This document shows positions 50,501-59,782 of a stretch of 64,000 bases of DNA, piece after piece. Where the stretch lies: assembly GCA_004154925.1 (NCBI GenBank), contig QJNS01000001.1, positions 1 to 64,000 of the forward strand, in the 5' to 3' direction. The notes under the pieces are model-generated. The model searched no databases, was not told the origin of the DNA, and saw only the letters and a list, made by a program, of their open reading frames with translations. The translations under genes were made by a program, and so were the position numbers. Each line of letters opens with the position of its first letter. Within the stretch, counting starts at the first letter, position 1. Source of the DNA: Monosporascus cannonballus. Its lineage: Eukaryota > Ascomycota > Sordariomycetes > Xylariales.

Positions 50501-52695
50501 TCAGCTGCGATGTCCGCTTCGTCACATCCCCGCCCACGACCTGGCGTATGCTATCATATTCGGCCGGGTCGCCGACAGCGGTGCCTGTGCCGTGCGCTTC
50601 GACTACGCCAATCTGCTCAGGGCGGAGCCTCGCCTTCTTGATGACTTTCTTGAAGAGGTCCGTCAACGATGGCGCGTTAGGGACTACAATGGGCGTGCAG
50701 TTCTCGTTCTGCTGTACTGCAGTGCTTGGGATCACGCCCAAGATCTGGTCGCCGTCGGCGATGGCCGTGCTCAGCTTCTTCAGGAAGACAGTAGCACATC
50801 CTTCTCCACGGCAGTATCCGTCGGCTGCAGCATCAAAAGGCTTGCACTGTCCCGTCTTGCTCAGGAAGGAAGCCCCAGCCAGATTCTGATAACACAGGGG
50901 GCTGGTCATGACGTGCGTGCCGCCTGCAACGGCCGCGTTGCATTCGCCGTTCAAGATGGCCTGGCAAGCGAGGTGGACCGAGACCAGGGAAGAAGAGCAG
51001 GCTGAATCCAACGTGAGACCGGGACCAGTCCAGCCGAAGAAGTGGCTGATCTTGCCGGCGATGAAACCACGCAAGGTGCCTGTCGCTGAAAAGGCATTGG
51101 CCGGGTGGCAGGCAATGTTGTTCTCGTAGTCGACTGCACACACACCAATGTAGCAGCCGACATGTGTGTCAGGCTGCGTTTTGCGAAAATAGCCCGACTG
51201 CTCGACAGCTTGGTAAGCAACTTGTAGGACCTGGCGCTGCTGCGGATCCATCGATGCCGCCTCGCGCGGCGTCTTCTTGAAGAATTTGTGGTCGAAGGTG
51301 TCGTAGTGGTTAATAAAGTTGCCGAACCATTTTCTCGCCCCGTCCGCCTGGCGATATGCCGACTTGAAGGTGAACCTGTCCGAGGGAACCTCTCGGTGCT
51401 GCGACTTGCCCTCGCACAGAATCTGCCAAAACTCGTCCAGGTTGTCGGCACCTGCGACCTTGCAAGACATGCCCACAATGGCAATATCGGTGTCTGCGTA
51501 TGCTGTGGTGCCTACAGCGCCCGCGCCGGCTGCCTGTCGCTCCAGCTCCGACATTTTGACGAGCTGTGGAGTCAGCTTCTTTAGCAGAGACGGCGGCACG
51601 TATTGGTCGAGGCCAAAGCTGATAAGCACCGAATTGCCATTACGCAGCGTCGAGTCCTGGACACGGCGTACCGTCTGGTACCATTGCGGTGGCTCGAGCA
51701 AGATGGATCGAATCACTTCGCGATGCAGTGCGCCAGTAAAGTCTCGATCCGAGTTCGAACGGGTGGGCAGAACCAGTGATTTCGCTTCCAAGAACTGAAA
51801 CTCTGGGTGGGAGTCCGCAAAGGCAATGGCCTTCTCGGTACCCTCCTCGTGGCCCGGCCAGTGGAAGCGTCCTTGAAGGCCGACTTCGGCAGTAATCACG
51901 CCGATGGCCTTGAGCTGTTGCTGCACTTCGGTGACGGATTTTACGGGAAGCGTCAGAGTCGCCCTGTTTTCGTCGTAATGGACAGACAGGTAAGCCTTAT
52001 CGAATCGTCAGCAAATCCATTGCCTCCAGCAGCACAAATTGAAAGGGAAAACGAACCTCTGGAAACCTATCAAGGACCTCGCTCATTTTCTTTCGGGCTT
52101 CAGGTGAATGCCACACCGTAGCAAGCGACATGGCCCGACCGTCCTCGAGCGAGTGGTTTTGCGCATCAACAACTAGGCCGCATAGCATTGCGACGCGAAT
52201 CGCGCTGGCTCCGTATTTCTCAAAACTCTCCCTATCCCATGCGCATGAAATAGCAGACGCGCTCAGCAAACCGGTACAGAACCCAACGGTCTCGGTCGTA
52301 TGCCGCGGCATACCAAATCTCCCGTTCGGATCCACTTCCGGATATGCCACCTTCAAGAACGCTACATACTGCAGCAGTTGATTGATGATGGTCAACGGCG
52401 TGAGGACGACATTGAAGGACCTAAACGCCGCGCTCGGAGGGCGCCTCGTCCTGAACCATATATTCAAGTCACCGAGCATTTTCTCGGCATTCCCATCAAA
52501 CGCGCTGGAGATACCTTTTAGTTGAGCGAGCCACTCAGGGAGGTCAGCAAGAACTTCCAAGATCCACAAGTTGTCGTCGGAACTCAGCACTCTTGACCTA
52601 ACGGATTCCAGGATGTCATCTTTAGGGGACAGCGCCTGCGATCCAAACAGCAGGACCGAGTTGCTGTGGCGAGCACGGGCGATACAGTCAACCAT
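44568..52695 (-). CDS. Non-reducing polyketide synthase, SAT-KS-AT-PT-ACP-ACP-CMeT-R (2688 aa, 2 exons)
   Basis: Iterative type I PKS building a C-methylated aromatic polyketide and releasing it reductively as an aldehyde. Exon 1 is 52695-52057; exon 2 is 51995-44568. SAT (1-~380): GFCTG with Cys140 and GRFHW with His258. KS (383-800): Cys546 in DSACSSS, His681, His722. AT (905-1220): GHSFG Ser994, His1109. PT (~1290-1598): His1324, and Asp1504 in SDAFCQ. ACP1: Ser1692 in GIDSLMG. ACP2: Ser1817 in GVDSLMA. The ACPs are split by a poly-Glu linker (~1742-1749). CMeT (~1891-2266): EMGAGTGGTT and EGWWLFDDGRKH. Reductase (2311-2688): TGGTGSLGSH, Tyr2484-x3-Lys2488. All catalytic residues I know are present, so it should be active. 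I chose the ATG at 52695 because LLFGSQAL follows it at the usual distance; 52779 is an in-frame alternative. It is divergent from the FAD monooxygenase gene. Confidence 0.93.
51996..52056 (-). other. Intron in the SAT domain of the PKS gene
   Basis: 61 nt, donor GAG/GTTCGT, CTGAC branch point 12 nt before the end, acceptor ATAAG/GCT. Splicing joins LDRFPE to AYLSVHYDENRATLTLP, the usual SAT continuation. Without it the frame stops at TAA within the intron and the SAT is separated from the rest. Confidence 0.8.
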
Positions 52696-54268
52696 GTTGA
52701 AGATTAACGCGATAAAGTGCTCAGGAAATGTCAGGATTTTTTTTCTATAAAAAAAGGAGCGGATAGAGACGACAGCCAACTATAAGACCAGAGTTAAGAG
52801 CACCCTTTAAATAAATAAAGCCACCGAGCAGTACAACTGATCTATCGGTGCTCTCACAACGATTATTCTACCCACAATAAGCCGAGCCGGAGGGTGCGAA
52901 ATCTTATGACATAGTATTCAACCTTATCTTGCTAAGGTCCCCCTGTAGCTATAGCCCTGCCACCAGCAATGCTACTATAGCCCGAGGCCAGACCCTGCGT
53001 CGCGAATAGATAACACACGTGTTCGGTATGGAGATTTAGGCAACTAACCTATCCCTGGTTTCCATTCTACACGGAGTTGAAAGCAATGCCACTAAATCCA
53101 CCCGGTGGCCCCGCAATCTGGGACGTTTCATATGGACGTCAATCCATGGAGGTTATTTTCGATGTCCATAATGTCCATAATTGGCGGGTTTATTAGTGCA
53201 TACGTATAATTTGTATGCATACCTTAACAGACCCACTATTGCCGGCAATATTATGGGTCCAAATATGGGCCGGATATAATTGGGACGGGGTTGACACAGC
53301 GTCGCCTCAAAAAGGTTCTTTCCCATATGCGTATTTTATTATAGATCCAATGTATTTCTGGACTTCCATGATCTCCATCCACGTTCACCTCTTTGGAATT
53401 TCCTGCAATCCATCCATTGGGCGGCCGGTGGAGTGGATTGTATCACTTTCAACTCTGGTTCTACAATATCGCAGCATTATATAAAGATAACACATATACC
53501 GTCCGATTCACTCTTTCAAACGCAATGTATGTATATATTTATATGTGATTTACCAATACCTACTGGATTTAGGAGAAAGGTCATGCGAATAGCTGACTAT
53601 CTCAGCAACCGTAAGCAGACGTGTGGCTATAAAAGTTACAGTGGTTCTCTGTCAGACGTCTGAAGGACTGCCAGAATAGGCTTAAACACTATTTTCTGTA
53701 TCTTGAACACTCTCCGGGTAAACGTATTGTTTCCCCTGTTGCTCTTCGCGGTGAACACAAGGGGCCCACAACCCTACCCGGCTCGGGGCTACTTTGTGTC
53801 AACGTCCCGGAGCCGTCTACCTCGGACCAACTTTGTCGTTAGCTGCTGGACCTACTTTCGGACGCTATGTGTTTGACGAGTTTTTGGAAGAACAAGTTTG
53901 AGCTATGTAGGATAGCACTAATGCCCTCTAGGCTTAAGCCACCGGGCGGAATAAATCTCCTCCACACCAACTTTAACATTTCCGCGCCCTTTCCCGATTT
54001 TGGGCGCGGCGCGCGGACATCCAATGTTTGTCTAGACCAGGCTGCATGAGCCGAGTCCGGCTTATGCTTTTCTCTTAACCCCCAGTCTACGTGAGAGCGG
54101 CCGGGGATGGTTGTCAATTTGTATACCGACACGGCGTGAACACCGCAGGAAATATAATACAAAACCGGATCACACTCGTGCGTCGTAGACGCGTCTAATG
54201 CATACATTCCTGTAAGCTGTTGTGGTAGCCAGCTGAAGCATTGACTATTACTTGCATTCTTTGCGAAT
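52696..54268. promoter_or_regulatory. Divergent promoter region between PKS and FAD monooxygenase
   Basis: 1.57 kb between two divergent starts. An AT-rich TTTAAATAAATAAA block at 52805-52818 lies about 115 bp before the PKS ATG. An AATATAATAC block near 54150 lies about 120 bp before the monooxygenase ATG. Both are possible TATA-like elements. Several CGG/CCG-rich spots occur, but I cannot fix a Zn2Cys6 site. An imperfect inverted repeat (53067-53465) occupies the middle. Confidence 0.5.
53067..53465. repeat. MITE-like imperfect inverted repeat within the divergent promoter
   Basis: The arms 53067-53112 and 53423-53465 are inverted, diverged copies sharing GAGTTGAAAG, AATCCAC and a CCGG-containing end. 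Between them are several TCCAT/ATGGA and GGGTCC motifs. Size (about 400 bp) and lack of coding capacity suggest a decayed MITE. Exact ends and a target duplication are not clear. Confidence 0.5.
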
Positions 54269-55723
54269 ATGGGTTCCTCGGAACTGGGGCAGGCCCAGAC
54301 CCAGACGCAAACAAACCGCCCAATGGACATTGCGATTGTCGGCGGGGGCATCGTTGGCCTCATACTCGCTGTAGGGCTCATCGGACAGGGAGTCGAGGTC
54401 AAGGTGTATGAGCAAGCCCAGGGTTTCCGCGAGATTGGGGCCGGGATCGCCTTCACGGCCAACGCCATCCGCTGCATGAATTGCATAGACAAGTCCGTAG
54501 TGACGGCCCTCCGGTCCAGCGGATCGATTCCGACCAGCGGCGACCCCGACGACCCCAACGACTATCTCAGATGGATCGATGGCTACAATTCGGTGCGCCG
54601 AGACGAAGAGACGGAGCAGAGGTTCCTCTACAAGATATGCGCGGGGCTCCGCGGGTTTGAGGGCTGCCGACGGGACCAATTCCTGGAAGCGCTCGCGCTG
54701 CTGGTGCCTGCAGGCAGAATCGAATTCCAAAGACGCCTCGTCGACGTTGTTCAACCGATGGATTCTGAAGCGCCCGTAAAATTGCTGTTTGAGGATGGCA
54801 CGACTGCACATGCAGACGCCGGTGAGTTCCCTTGCGACTGTCGCTGCCCATCGTAAATCGCCATGACTGACCGAGCCCTTTTCTCGCCAAAAGTGATTGG
54901 ATGCGACGGAATCAAATCCCAACTCAGAAGAGTCATCCTCGGCAATGACAACCCAGCGTCGTATGCTCACTATAGCCATAAGTTTGCGTTTCGCGGCCTC
55001 GTACCCATGGAACAGGCCATCGTTGCGCTGGGGGACTACAAGGCGAGGAACCAGCACATGCACGTGGGACCGGGTGCACACCTGATACACTATCCAGTTG
55101 CCAATCACACCATGGTCAACGTGGCTGCCTTTGTCCACGACGCGAATGACTGGCCGGACGATAATCAGATGGTGGCTCCAGCAACGCGGCACGACGTGCA
55201 GGTGGCCTTCCACGACTGGGCCCCAAGCGTGCGCCGCTTGTTGAGCCAGCTGCCTGAGAAGCTCGACAAATGGGCCTTGTACGATACGTGGGATTTCCCG
55301 GCGCCGCAGTTTCACAGGGACAAGATGTGTCTCGCCGGTGACGCGGCCCACGCCTCTACACCACACCACGGCGCAGGTGCTTGCATGGGAGTAGAAGACG
55401 TCCTCTGCCTCGTCCATTTAATGAAAGAAGCCACTGCCAGTGTGGACGGTGGGAAAACCACCAGAGGGCAAGCGCTCCGGGTGGCTTTCGAAGCATTCAG
55501 CAGCATCAGACGCCCACGAACACAGTGGCTCGTAGACAGCAGCCGGCGTGTGTGTGACCTCTACCACCAGCGAGAATGGGGCGATCGTCAGCGTTGGACC
55601 AAAGCGGAAGTATGCTTCGAGGAGATTCGCGATCGGACACTGAAGATTTGGCACTTTGATTCTGAGGCCATGCTCGAGGAGACGGCTCGGCTCTTTGCGG
55701 AAGGACTCGCTCGCTTATCCTAA
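54269..55723 (+). CDS. FAD-dependent aromatic monooxygenase, salicylate hydroxylase type (460 aa, 2 exons)
   Basis: Group A flavin monooxygenase predicted to hydroxylate, and perhaps dearomatise, the polyketide aldehyde using NAD(P)H and O2. Exons 54269-54821 and 54894-55723. Domain landmarks: dinucleotide-binding GGGIVG (25-30) with KVYEQ after it, IGCDGIKS (186-193) and [14 protein letters not shown] (from 333), which contacts the FAD ribityl and closes the flavin site. An FRGL block (Arg218) and HLIHYPV follow the pattern of the AzaH/AfoD/TropB/SorbC relatives. Soluble; no signal or membrane segment seen. The upstream frame ends at a TAA inside the intron, so an unspliced reading would give two fragments. 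The gene is divergent from the PKS, which suggests co-regulation. ATG at 54269 is chosen; M19, immediately before the nucleotide-binding strand, is an alternative. Confidence 0.9.
54822..54893 (+). other. Intron of the FAD monooxygenase gene
   Basis: 72 nt, GTGAGT donor, CTGAC branch point at 54867-54871, AAAAG acceptor. Splicing gives [13 protein letters not shown] in frame. Confidence 0.88.
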
Positions 55724-56625
55724 TTCCTCGTTTGAATAGCTGGAGTAACTGTATACATTACACTATCCTTAACTTGTTCTATCTGCTTAAAGTCTGAATA
55801 CTGCCATTCTAGTGTGGCAAAGGGTTTCAACCACGAAGATAATCAGATGAAATACTCGATATGTTAAAGTTAAAATACTTACTTAAGCCGGACGAGAAAA
55901 GATTTGGAGGTTTTGCGACGTCAATACTACCTACGTGTTGTTTGGCAATCCCTGTATTTCTGGGTCTGGCAGTATTCAGGCCTCAAGCAGATACGTAAGT
56001 TCATGCTCTCTCGGGACTGATATAACGGGAGAATGTGATTTGCAATACAAAGCTACAACGCTGACCCTGACCCGCTGCGGCGTAACCTAACCCAGGATTG
56101 TGCCAAGAAGCAAATGTGGCCGGGATGTGTTCGGCTTAAAGATAGTCCAGCGCTTAGATTAGAGGTCTCGCCTATCTTCCTCGGAGAACAACCCCCTCCT
56201 AGCCATGTAACACGGGCCTTATTTAGTCCGAGCTAAACTTTAAGCAGCTCTTCGTCGCTCCGCTGGCCGTGATAGCGAGATGCATGAGATGCAGCATAAC
56301 TGTCAACTGTCCATCACTCCATGCCGCGCACTCTCGTTAGATACCCCGCATCAACGGCCCATCCCCCAACTCGCCGGCGTTTTCCCACACAAATCGTCAA
56401 ATTGGCTATATTTTCAAAACATTGTTATAAAATAAATATAAATAATAAACATAGGCTGTTTTCGTAATTAATTATAAGTGTGCGATTTCGGGATTTTGTA
56501 TGGGAAATGGTGGCACGTTGGGGGGATGGGGCGTTGGGAAGGGCCTGGTTTCCGTACGTATGTGGCGAGAACCACCCAGCGGCCCAAGTTTGTGGATGAC
56601 AACGTAAGTCTGCATAGCATAATAT
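55724..56625. other. Intergenic region with an inverted repeat
   Basis: No gene recognised. Arms at 56353-56395 and 56491-56537 are inverted, diverged copies around GTTGGGGGATGGG, with an AT-rich centre. They form a MITE-like or fold-back structure. A related single arm occurs at 44217-44262. Confidence 0.45.
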
Positions 56626-56957
56626 TGTTATGACCTTACAGGCTGCGGCCTCAAAAAACGGTCGCAACAGGAAATGAGTAAGCTATGTGGGTCGAGTCAC
56701 GTGATGGCTCGACAGGATCTATCGTAGAGCCCCTAGAGCCAGGCTCGACAGGGCCGGAAGAACCAAGTATAATACGCTCACTATTTCCATAGTCTAGATA
56801 GCTTCAGCTTGCAATAAAACATCGCTACCCAAGGCACCCTTGGTATTACGAGACGTGACTAAGTTACCTCATTGCTACAGAGTCCCACGATACTCCTGCC
56901 AACATAAACCCGTACGACTAAGGGTTTAATAGTTGGTTAAACCGCCTAGCCGTCACA
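56626..56957 (+). mobile_element. Solo Ty3-type LTR between monooxygenase and hydrolase genes
   Basis: 332 bp from TGTTATGACC to GCCGTCACA. It is flanked by AATAT on both sides (56621-56625 and 56958-56962). Its first half closely matches the LTRs of A1/A2 (CTGCGGCCTCAAAAAACGGTCGCAA block) but lacks their AT drift. It therefore represents a little-mutated version of the family. Confidence 0.93.
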
Positions 56958-57043
56958 AATATAGCATAGCACCCCGGGACAGCACGTCGGCATCTTCTGA
57001 TTCAGAACAACTCTCTTTTCGCACCATCTATCTCTCTTAATTA

Positions 57044-57440
57044 GGGCGAGGGAATACCCACCTATGCACTTTTACCCACGTGGGTAGGGCGCAACTCCCA
57101 TGGGTGACCCATGGGAGTTTTTCCGAAATCAAAAATACCTACGGGTCACCAACAGGAATTTTGACCTACCCATTAATACCCACGTTATTATGCGAAGGTG
57201 ACAACGACGGTAATAACGACGGCGACAATCACATCGGTAATCATATTAACAAATATATTAACGGTAATATATATATATATATATATATTTTTGCCGTTGA
57301 TAGTTTTCTAAGTATGTTTTTGTTTATGAGGATTCCCATAGGTGACCCGTGGGTATTTTCTTATATGAAAACATTCCCATGGGTGACCCGTGGGACTTTT
57401 TCTTTTTGGGTGGGTTCCACGGGTACCCATTCCCTCGCCC
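57044..57440. mobile_element. 397-bp MITE with GGGCGAGGGAAT ends and TA duplication
   Basis: The ends GGGCGAGGGAAT (57044-57055) and ATTCCCTCGCCC (57429-57440) are perfect inverted repeats flanked by TA. The interior carries repeated near-palindromes CCCATGGGTGACCC / CCCATAGGTGACCC (about 57098, 57338, 57378) and an (AT)n run near 57270-57290. There is no coding capacity. It lies about 240 bp upstream of the hydrolase start. Confidence 0.85.
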
Positions 57441-57579
57441 TACTCTTAATAATCAAGCTGTTACAGTGAATCGGGGCAATAGGGGCATATGCGCTCCTAC
57501 CCGCTCTGCGATATGTGCTAGCCGAGTTAGACGAGCGCCACATACGCCTTTAAGCTACTCGTAGCCTAACAAGTAAGCC

Positions 57580-57588
57580 TATATATAG
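57580..57588 (+). promoter_or_regulatory. TATA-box-like element of the serine hydrolase gene
   Basis: TATATATAG lies 93 bp before the chosen ATG, after the MITE, and is followed by a pyrimidine-containing leader. Plausible core promoter, by position only. Confidence 0.45.
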
Positions 57589-57680
57589 CGAAGGCATACC
57601 TTCCGTAGATTTCATTTGTCCAACACTTCAGTACAACGCCTTATGTCCACACTATTACTGCTCTCTGCGTTACAAGCAAG

Positions 57681-58451
57681 ATGGTGTCTGCAAGAGTCCC
57701 CTTCGCGCCCCCTCCAATCTCTCCCGAGGCCGAAGCCAGCACCCTACGTTGGCCACGCATCCTCGCACTTCACGGCGGCGGCACCAACGCACGCATCTTC
57801 AGGGCACAGTGCCGCGTCCTAGAAGCCTCTCTGAAAGCGCACGGTTTTCGGCTCGTCTACGCAGAGGCACCCTTTCCCTCAGTGCCTGGCCCCGATGTGC
57901 TCTCCGTATACGCCAAATGGGGCCACTTCAAGGCCTGGCTGCGATCGCCCGACGTGCTCGTCCCTGCGCAGCAGGACATTTACGCCGTCGAAGACGCGAT
58001 AGCAACAGCCATGCACACCGACGACCTGCGTGGCGCGAGCGGCGCCTGGGTGGCCGTTATGGGCTTCAGCCAGGGAGCCAGGTTGGCAGCAAGCCTGCTC
58101 CTCCAGCAGCAGCAGCGCTTCGTCAGCCGTTTCAACTTCAGGTTTGGCCTACTCTTGGCGGGGAGAGGACCACTGCTCGATTTATGTCCGGAACTCGAGG
58201 CCAGCGAAAAGGACACGCGCCTCTTTATCCCCACGATTCATGTACAAGGACTACGCGACCCAGGACTGGCGCACCACCGCAAAATGTACGACTTTTGCTG
58301 CGACCCGGGGACGAGGCGACTGGTTACCTGGGACGGGGACCACCGGCTACCCATCAAGACGGCGGATGTGCAAAAAGTAGTCTCGGTGACTCTGGAAATG
58401 GCAAGGGCGGCTGGCGTTTTAGAGATTCCTACGGCGTGTCTTTCCTTCTAG
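57681..58451 (+). CDS. FSH1-family serine hydrolase (CitA/AfoC-like), 256 aa
   Basis: Alpha/beta-hydrolase of the fungal FSH1 (DUF341) group. Oxyanion-hole strand LALHGGGTNA (28-37); nucleophile elbow GFSQGA with Ser130; acid Asp193 in GLRDPG; His221 in WDGDHRLP. The catalytic triad is therefore complete, and the length is usual for the family. No signal peptide, no intron. In citrinin biosynthesis the homologue CitA acts in trans on the PKS-bound chain, and related genes accompany azaphilone and asperfuranone PKSs. Its position beside an NR-PKS and a FAD monooxygenase suggests the same role: trimming stalled or mis-methylated thioesters, or deacylating an intermediate. That role is inference. 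A solo LTR and a MITE lie between it and the monooxygenase gene. Confidence 0.88.
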   Translation: MVSARVPFAPPPISPEAEASTLRWPRILALHGGGTNARIFRAQCRVLEASLKAHGFRLVYAEAPFPSVPGPDVLSVYAKWGHFKAWLRSPDVLVPAQQDIYAVEDAIATAMHTDDLRGASGAWVAVMGFSQGARLAASLLLQQQQRFVSRFNFRFGLLLAGRGPLLDLCPELEASEKDTRLFIPTIHVQGLRDPGLAHHRKMYDFCCDPGTRRLVTWDGDHRLPIKTADVQKVVSVTLEMARAAGVLEIPTACLSF

Positions 58452-58840
58452 AATAATTAGACTGCCGATACCCAAGCTAGGAAATAGATTTGCTTTTTCG
58501 AGTTGGCCGGAGATTCAGTTTGAAGAGGATCAAAAGCGGTACTATATCAAGCATTCACACTACAAAGTCTCGTGCTACCTGTTTCTTGAATGTAGATCTA
58601 CCGAGTACAAGGCAGTGTTAGTAAATTAGGCGCTGATTTAGTAAACTAGTAAATACTATCAATTTGAATTAAGGTGTCGCGCCGTATAAGTTGGCTTGGC
58701 CTTACACGGATTTTTTGCGACGCATGTGCTTAACAGCCTGTAATAAATATGTCAATGTCTTTTTACGTCTAATAGCTACAAAATTGCGCTATAGGTTGAA
58801 ATAACCCTTTCGAGGAGGTCTATATCGTCGACTTTGTTAC
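58452..58840. other. Intergenic region 3' of the hydrolase
   Basis: No gene or repeat recognised. Right border of the gene island. Confidence 0.5.
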
Positions 58841-59782
58841 TGTTATGACCTAATACATTAAGGTTACGGGAAATGGTCGGGCCAAGAACAAAAAGTTCCT
58901 CGATCTCTCAGAAATAAGTCACGTGATCTAAGTTGGTCGAACGAAATCGACTCGACCGTGTTTGACCACAGCAAAGACAAGTAATTATGAAAAGGATATA
59001 TACATGTGACCGCTAAGTGGCTTAACTAACTATTAAGCCTTAGTCGTGCGAGTTTATGTTGGCAGAAGTGTTACGGAATTTTGAGCAATGGATAACTTAG
59101 TTACGTTTCGTAATATTAAAAGTATTGTGAGTAACGAATTATTATTATAAGTTGATATTATTTAAAATATGAAATTAATAAACGTATATATTTTAATTTT
59201 GGTGTAAGCCGATTATACTGGTTTAAAATATTTTGCCAAACGAATTTCTTTTATTTCTCTTTAATTTTTCTTAAGTGCTTAATCGGTTTAAGATTATTAT
59301 GACTCGATAGACTTAGCAGACCTAAGAGAGGGTCGAGACAAAAATAAAACTAAACACGACACAAGAAAAATCACGTAATAAGCTTAAGGCCCTTAAGAGC
59401 TTTGGCACCTTAAATTTATTAAACCTAAGTTATATAGATTTATGTTGAAAAAAGTAATATGGAATTTTAAGTAATAGATAAAATATTTTGTTACGTTTTA
59501 TAATACTAAGAGAGTTTTAGGTAACGAAATTATATAATAAATTGCTGTTATTTAAATTATAAAAATAATAAATGTATATATTTTATTTTTAATTGAAGAT
59601 ATTTAAAAGGTTGAATTTTTTAAGTTTTTTAAGTTTTGTAATTTTTTATATAGTTTAATAAGTTTAAAATACTAAAGTGTTTAAAAGCCTTAAGTTTATT
59701 ACGTAATCTTTTTTATATCGAATTTATTTTTATTTTTATTTTAACGGTTTTTTGTGCCCGTTAAAATTATCGGGTTATAATG
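58841..59782. mobile_element. Nested LTR fragments
   Basis: A plus-oriented LTR starts at 58841 (TGTTATGACC) and is interrupted at 59005 by a minus-oriented LTR (TGTGACCGCTAAG). A further plus-type LTR end occurs near 59297 (ATGACTCGATAG..GAGAGGGTCGAGAC). Another minus LTR lies at about 59413-59782. Block order is clear, exact ends are not. Confidence 0.55.

Noticed and set aside
50100..51005. 301-codon open frame on the plus strand opposite the PKS KS domain
   Set aside because: It overlaps the conserved KS region on the other strand, is Arg/Gly-rich without any domain, and exists because GC-rich coding DNA has few stops in the antisense frames.
52696..52779. Upstream in-frame ATG at 52779 as the PKS start
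   Set aside because: The added 28 residues come from an A/T-run leader. The ATG at 52695 places LLFGSQAL at the normal distance. It is kept only as an alternative.
54248..55417. 389-codon open frame on the minus strand opposite the FAD monooxygenase
   Set aside because: The plus strand carries all flavoprotein motifs with a proper intron. The minus frame has no recognisable domain and ignores the splice signals.
54863..55723. Second half of the monooxygenase as a separate gene starting at MTDRALF
   Set aside because: The first ten residues come from intron sequence. Splicing 54822-54893 joins it in frame to the nucleotide-binding half.
57090..57410. Repeated CCCATGGGTGACCC motifs considered as a CRISPR-like or operator array
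   Set aside because: Spacing is irregular, copies are few and inverted as well as direct, and all lie inside a TA-flanked MITE in a fungal genome.
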